DNA from: SIG565 sp045613385
Lineage (GTDB): Bacteria; Bacillota; Clostridia; Oscillospirales; Acutalibacteraceae
Assembly (NCBI GenBank): GCA_045613385.1
Contig: JAZLAW010000002.1
Location: 60,689-124,688, forward strand
Reading direction: 5' to 3'
Length of the DNA: 64,000 nt
The notes under the pieces were generated by a model. It was not told where the DNA came from, did not search any database, and was given only the letters and a program-made list of their open reading frames with translations. Numbering within the stretch: position 1 is the stretch's first letter; every line of letters begins with the position of its first letter. Made by a program: the position numbers and the translations under genes. This document shows positions 60,629 through 64,000 of the stretch, one piece after another.

Positions 60629-61337
60629 TGCCATTCACCGTTTCTAAGAAAATCCTTTCCAATTCCGTCGCATCATTTGCAGACGGTGTTGAATTTGCTA
60701 TTTCACCCGAATGCACAACCGTACCATTATCGATAATAATGTATTTAGTACAAATATTTTGTACGATATCTAGGATGTGAGAGGAAATCAGAATAGTTCT
60801 TCCGTTCTTTGAAAAGTTTCTTATATATTCCTTGATTTCGGAAACAACAACCGGATCAACAGATTCAAAAGGTTCATCCAAAAACAATACCAACGGGTCG
60901 TGTATTATTGCAGCGCAAAACTCCACCTTTTTTCGTGTGCCCGTAGAACATTTTTTAATCATACGGGTCAATTCGCTCGAAAATTGATATTTTTCAGAAA
61001 GTTCAAGGATTTTGGTTCGCGAAATGCCGTATAACCCTGCTTCGAATTCTAAGTATTGCAAGCAGGTCATCTTTTCAAAAACGCCGATAATCGGTCTCAT
61101 TACACCGATTTTGCTTTTAATGGTTTCTGTAAGTTTCTTGGTAGTATCTTCGCTGCAAATAAATATATTTCCTGCCTGTGCTTCGAGCAGACCTGTCAAA
61201 ACATTTATTAATGTTGTTTTGCCTACAGCGTTTTTACCTAAAATCGCTAAAATATCGCCTGCATCAGCCGAAAAGGATATATTTTTCAACACTTCTTTTT
61301 CCTTATAAGAAAAAGCCAAATCTTTAATCTCAATCAT
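60603..61337 (-). CDS. ABC-transporter ATPase
   Basis: A 244-residue ABC ATPase: Walker A GKNAVGKTT (with Asn-Ala in place of the usual Asn-Gly), signature CSTGTRKK (in place of LSGGQ), Walker B LVLFLDEPFESVD and switch histidine SSHILD. The altered signature is typical of the bacitracin/lantibiotic-export type. ATG at 61337 has GGTGA upstream. It works with the overlapping permease gene, as exporter or immunity pump. Confidence 0.92.
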   Translation of the reverse strand: MIEIKDLAFSYKEKEVLKNISFSADAGDILAILGKNAVGKTTLINVLTGLLEAQAGNIFICSEDTTKKLTETIKSKIGVMRPIIGVFEKMTCLQYLEFEAGLYGISRTKILELSEKYQFSSELTRMIKKCSTGTRKKVEFCAAIIHDPLVLFLDEPFESVDPVVVSEIKEYIRNFSKNGRTILISSHILDIVQNICTKYIIIDNGTVVHSGEIANSTPSANDATELERIFLETVNGNEKEPSIT

Positions 61338-61348
61338 ACATTTCACCT

Positions 61349-61846
61349 TTAAATTAAAGCTAATATACTATAGCACTGCATAACAACGTAGGAAATCGTG
61401 TAAATGGCAAAAGCAATTATAGGTGCTTTACCGCCACGCTTTTTATAAATGTTAATGCAAACGAAAATCATATAAGTCAAATTAATTACGCTCGATACAA
61501 TAGTTTGGTATATTTCAGCGGTATTTCTAATAAATACTAACTGGAATAAAAGAAATACAATAGCAAGCAAACACGGATATATCATACTTTTAAACATTGT
61601 TTTCACTATGTCTCGCAGTCCCAGAGAACTCTTAGCGATTTTCGAAACGATAGTTAAATAAAACGCTTCAAAAACAGTTCGTATGGTTAGTGATAAAATT
61701 GTTATTATAAGTGTTATAAAGAACAAACTTACATGAACACTAAATGGTTCTTTTGCATTAACATAAATATAGTCACTAAACAAAAAAATTGTTTGACTTA
61801 TGATAAATAAAAAGTATATGTAAAAGTTTTTGATAAATCTTTTCAT
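61349..61846 (-). CDS. Small polytopic membrane protein (165 residues)
   Basis: About five membrane helices (YIYFLFIISQTIFLFSDYIY and others) and short basic loops. No family recognised. ATG at 61846 is preceded by GAGAGGT. It lies between the SpoIIM-like gene and the ATPase, where circular-bacteriocin loci usually have a small membrane protein; it could take part in maturation, secretion or immunity. Confidence 0.7.
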   Translation of the reverse strand: MKRFIKNFYIYFLFIISQTIFLFSDYIYVNAKEPFSVHVSLFFITLIITILSLTIRTVFEAFYLTIVSKIAKSSLGLRDIVKTMFKSMIYPCLLAIVFLLFQLVFIRNTAEIYQTIVSSVINLTYMIFVCINIYKKRGGKAPIIAFAIYTISYVVMQCYSILALI

Positions 61847-61857
61847 GGTTTTACCTC

Positions 61858-62370
61858 TCAAAACATTATATTATTATATAAATTCCCTGTAATAAACGTC
61901 TCTACTAAGGCTGCGATTATTAATAGCAGAGGAATTGATATAAGCCATTTTCTTACTTTGATTATGGAGTTTTTAAGTTGTATTTTTTTGTTATGATAGT
62001 AATCAAGCAATATTTTACCCGAGTACAACCCCAAAGCAATTGATATGAGCAATGCGGGAATTTCAAAAACACAGTGCGGTAAAGTAAGTAAGGCATACCC
62101 CTCAAGAGCATTACCGCTATCTAACCAAATAGACAGCATTGCCCCTAATTGTAACCCCTGGTAAGCACCAAGTGGCACAGTAATAATACCTACACCTAAA
62201 ACCAAGAAAATACAAACACAGCAATTGTTGAATAAAATTGCAAAAAAATTAGGTTTAGTCACTTCCAACATCTCAGGTTCACCGAGCTCGAATACACCAT
62301 TGAGAAATAGAAATCCTAATACGAATGAAATAATAAAAATAATTGTTGCAATAAATAATTGTTTTTTCAT
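61858..62370 (-). CDS. SpoIIM/DUF95-family membrane protein
   Basis: A 170-residue, four-helix protein with the family landmarks NGVFELGEPE, then a helix, VPLGAYQGLQLGAMLS and LPHCVFEIPALLISIALGL. SpoIIM works in engulfment, but shorter DUF95 proteins are a constant component of circular-bacteriocin loci, where they are needed for maturation or secretion. Its position next to the peptide gene and ABC genes favours that role. The ribosome site is weak, so expression may be lower than that of the peptide. Confidence 0.82.
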   Translation of the reverse strand: MKKQLFIATIIFIISFVLGFLFLNGVFELGEPEMLEVTKPNFFAILFNNCCVCIFLVLGVGIITVPLGAYQGLQLGAMLSIWLDSGNALEGYALLTLPHCVFEIPALLISIALGLYSGKILLDYYHNKKIQLKNSIIKVRKWLISIPLLLIIAALVETFITGNLYNNIMF

Positions 62371-62395
62371 AATATTAATACCACTGTTGAATACT

Positions 62396-62435
62396 TAAAA
62401 ACCGGTAGAGGAATGCGGCGGCATCCTTCTACCGG
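62396..62435 (-). terminator. Hairpin after the bacteriocin-like peptide gene
   Basis: A 15-bp stem beginning CCGGTAGAAGGATGC on the minus strand, with one G-U wobble, a four-base loop, then TTTTT. It sits between the peptide gene and the processing genes, where partial termination would make the peptide the most abundant product. Confidence 0.85.
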
Positions 62436-62478
62436 CAGCAAATTACTTAGTAGAAATTACTTAAGTGTTTACTTTTAA

Positions 62479-62715
62479 TTAGAGAGCACCAGCGAGGCCT
62501 ACGATAAATGTGCCAACAGGGCCTGCAAGAGTGCCGAGCTTTGCGCCAAGAGCTGCGCCGATTTTCCAACCAGCAGCCTTAGCAATAACGAGTTTTACAA
62601 CTTCCTTAGCGATGTAAGTACCGGTATAAGCACTAACAACTTTGATAGCGCCGCCGTCACCCTTCGCTTTGATTAATTTAGTAATCCATTTTCCAACGTA
62701 ATATCCAGCATTCAT
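62479..62715 (-). CDS. Bacteriocin-like peptide (78 residues, Gly/Ala-rich and cationic)
   Basis: The protein starts MNAGYYVGKWITKLIKAKGD, followed by a helical stretch with KEVVKLVIAKAAGWKIGAAL and a C-terminal Gly/Ala/Val run ending FIVGLAGAL, with several GxxxG spacings (GAKLG, GTLAG). There is no signal peptide and no double-glycine leader, and only Lys provides most of the charge. Length, composition and hydrophobic end fit circular or leaderless bacteriocins. Codons are more GC-rich than in neighbouring genes. AAAGGAG lies 9 bases before the ATG. I cannot place the mature ends. Confidence 0.78.
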   Translation of the reverse strand: MNAGYYVGKWITKLIKAKGDGGAIKVVSAYTGTYIAKEVVKLVIAKAAGWKIGAALGAKLGTLAGPVGTFIVGLAGAL

Positions 62716-62721
62716 ATGTAG

Positions 62722-63711
62722 CTACTCCTTTGAACGTTTATTTTTATATGTCAGCTTGCCGCCGCAAGTTGAACGCACCGTGAATATAAGTATTGCTAAG
62801 AGCAACATTAAAACACTATAAAGTGTAATCGAGAGTGTCATCATTATCGTTTCTTTTGAATTCCACATGATTTCCGAAGTGCCAATTGATCCAAAATAAT
62901 TTAAAGGATACGCAAAGAAAAGAAATTGATATTTCTGCGGTATAAAATTAGTTGCATCCACTAAGCTACCACCGAAGTTCCAAATGAGGAACGGAATCAT
63001 TACTGCAAATAATTGCTTTTTTAAAATAACGGCAATCAATGAAGTCATCGTGGTTAAAAAGAATACTAATAAAATGTTTATAATAATGGCATTAAATATA
63101 ATGGGAATATAATTTTCGGTTCTCGCTGTACCTGCTATATCAAAAACAATAGTGCTCAAGCCTATACCATTTTTCCCAAAGAATATAAAACCCAAAACAA
63201 ACGAAATAACGAGCGATGCAAGATAAATCGCGGTTGTAATTATAGCGGCGGATGTAAGCTTAGATGCAATAAGTGTTCCTCTGTTTATGCTTCTCGCCAA
63301 ATAAATCTTTTCAGTTCCGGAACTTTTTTCAACACAAAAAACTTTTGCAAAAACAAGGACGCTCAAAAGAATTAAAACGAAGTTAACATCTATTGAATCG
63401 TGAACAAATTCAAGAACCTTTGTATTTGGAGATATGTTGTTATCCAAGTAATACCGCAAACGAATATTGTTAATTATTTGATTTTCGAATGCTTCCTCGT
63501 CGAGTTCGTCGCCTAATTCTGCGGTGATTTCTTCATTAAGTTTAATCTCTTCCTGAATTTCTTTCTTCCAGTCATCGGAATATTGTGAACTCATTTGATT
63601 AAAAAGACTAAAAGAACAGAACAATACAACACAAATCAAGACGGCAATTGCCAACTTACCCGAATAAATCTTTACAATCTCGTTTTTTATTTCATGTTTT
63701 AATTTGTACAT
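62722..63711 (-). CDS. ABC-2-type permease
   Basis: A 329-residue protein with a large extracellular loop between helix 1 (LAIAVLICVVLFCSFSLF) and helix 2, then five more helices with VEKSSGTEKIYLARSINRG on the cytoplasmic side. This is the layout of ABC-2 export or immunity permeases. GGTGA precedes its ATG, and the peptide gene starts six bases after its stop. Confidence 0.88.
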   Translation of the reverse strand: MYKLKHEIKNEIVKIYSGKLAIAVLICVVLFCSFSLFNQMSSQYSDDWKKEIQEEIKLNEEITAELGDELDEEAFENQIINNIRLRYYLDNNISPNTKVLEFVHDSIDVNFVLILLSVLVFAKVFCVEKSSGTEKIYLARSINRGTLIASKLTSAAIITTAIYLASLVISFVLGFIFFGKNGIGLSTIVFDIAGTARTENYIPIIFNAIIINILLVFFLTTMTSLIAVILKKQLFAVMIPFLIWNFGGSLVDATNFIPQKYQFLFFAYPLNYFGSIGTSEIMWNSKETIMMTLSITLYSVLMLLLAILIFTVRSTCGGKLTYKNKRSKE

Positions 63712-63723
63712 ATCTTCACCGCC

Positions 63724-64000
63724 TTAATCTTCGAGATTCTTCATCTGAAGATAGATGTTTTCCAAAATATTAGTACCGTTTTCTATCGAATGGAAAACTA
63801 TGTCCGCAGGGATTTTATCATTGCTCTTGAAATATATCGTTTTTAACGAATCGATCTCAAGAAACGGCAGTTCGTTTTCTTTCAAAAACTTTTTAAGAGA
63901 AACATTATCTGTACTTGCAAAAGAATCATATTGTTCGAAGGAATCATCTTTCTTTGAGTCAATTTTTACAATAATTTTTCCTTTGTGAATAAAAATGAAT
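63724..64000 (-). CDS. ABC-transporter ATPase, C-terminal part (runs off the window)
   Basis: About 92 codons of the leftward frame are visible, ending at 63724. The segment FIFIHKGKIIVKIDSK resembles the end of ABC ATPases just after the switch region. The remaining acidic C-terminal extension has no motif. Twelve bases separate it from the permease start. Walker motifs lie outside the window, so the assignment relies on context. Confidence 0.72.
   Translation of the reverse strand, partial: FIFIHKGKIIVKIDSKKDDSFEQYDSFASTDNVSLKKFLKENELPFLEIDSLKTIYFKSNDKIPADIVFHSIENGTNILENIYLQMKNLED

Overview
The window is chromosomal DNA from a low-GC, endospore-forming member of the Clostridia, most likely of the Oscillospiraceae/Ruminococcaceae type (inference). 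The evidence is the dense set of sporulation genes (spoIVB, sigG, a ymxH-like PRC-barrel gene, spoVM, a SPOCS/LysM coat gene, an alpha/beta-type SASP), the Firmicutes-specific gene order yicC-remA-gmk-rpoZ-priA-def-fmt-rsmB-rlmN-stp-prkC-rsgA-spoVM, TTG starts behind strong Shine-Dalgarno sites, and many U-tailed hairpin terminators. No rRNA, CRISPR array, integrase or intact insertion sequence was seen. Three tRNA genes are present: Ala(CGC), Leu(GAG) and Thr(GGT).

Layout. 1-3 kb: arginine biosynthesis (argG then argH, leftward) behind a consensus promoter with two ARG-box-like sites, then an amidohydrolase. 3.1-4.4 kb: a small XRE regulator divergent from an AT-rich gene whose product carries the motifs of an S11 D,D-carboxypeptidase in circularly permuted order, with two 17-bp palindromes between them. 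4.4-9.3 kb: an AroE-AroK fusion, a detached spoIVB 3' fragment, a WG-repeat-like lipoprotein with a structured leader, and intact spoIVB. 9.3-15.2 kb: sigG, a coiled-coil protein, a VanZ-like protein, then ftsE-ftsX with an M23 peptidoglycan hydrolase, and a PucR/CdaR-type regulator. 15.3-24.9 kb: a GGDEF enzyme divergent from a tiny XRE regulator, tRNA-Ala, comM, iorA/iorB with an acyl-CoA ligase, a SulP transporter, a PAP2 phosphatase and tRNA-Leu. 24.9-38.7 kb: a spore-coat gene and the conserved housekeeping cluster ending in the unannotated 27-residue spoVM. 38.8-46.4 kb: tRNA-Thr, a tyrosine phosphatase, HtrA, folD, lgt and a pair of M16 peptidases. 46.6-54.7 kb (rightward): cardiolipin synthase, glycogen phosphorylase plus a GH13 enzyme, an SASP, a diacylglycerol-type glycosyltransferase and a DUF378 protein.

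From 54.7 kb onward the window is accessory DNA. A DUF6809/TnpV module is followed by a two-gene operon of a Fic protein and an Mrr-like nuclease, then a leftward XRE/membrane-protein/zinc-ribbon operon. The last 5.3 kb is a leftward cluster that looks like a bacteriocin locus: two ABC transporters, a SpoIIM (DUF95) family membrane protein, a second small membrane protein, a lipoprotein, and a 78-residue Gly/Ala-rich cationic peptide followed by a strong hairpin. Circular-bacteriocin loci characteristically pair a hydrophobic peptide with a DUF95 protein and ABC transporters, so this is the best candidate for an undescribed system here. The permuted S11/XRE locus and the Fic/nuclease operon come next.
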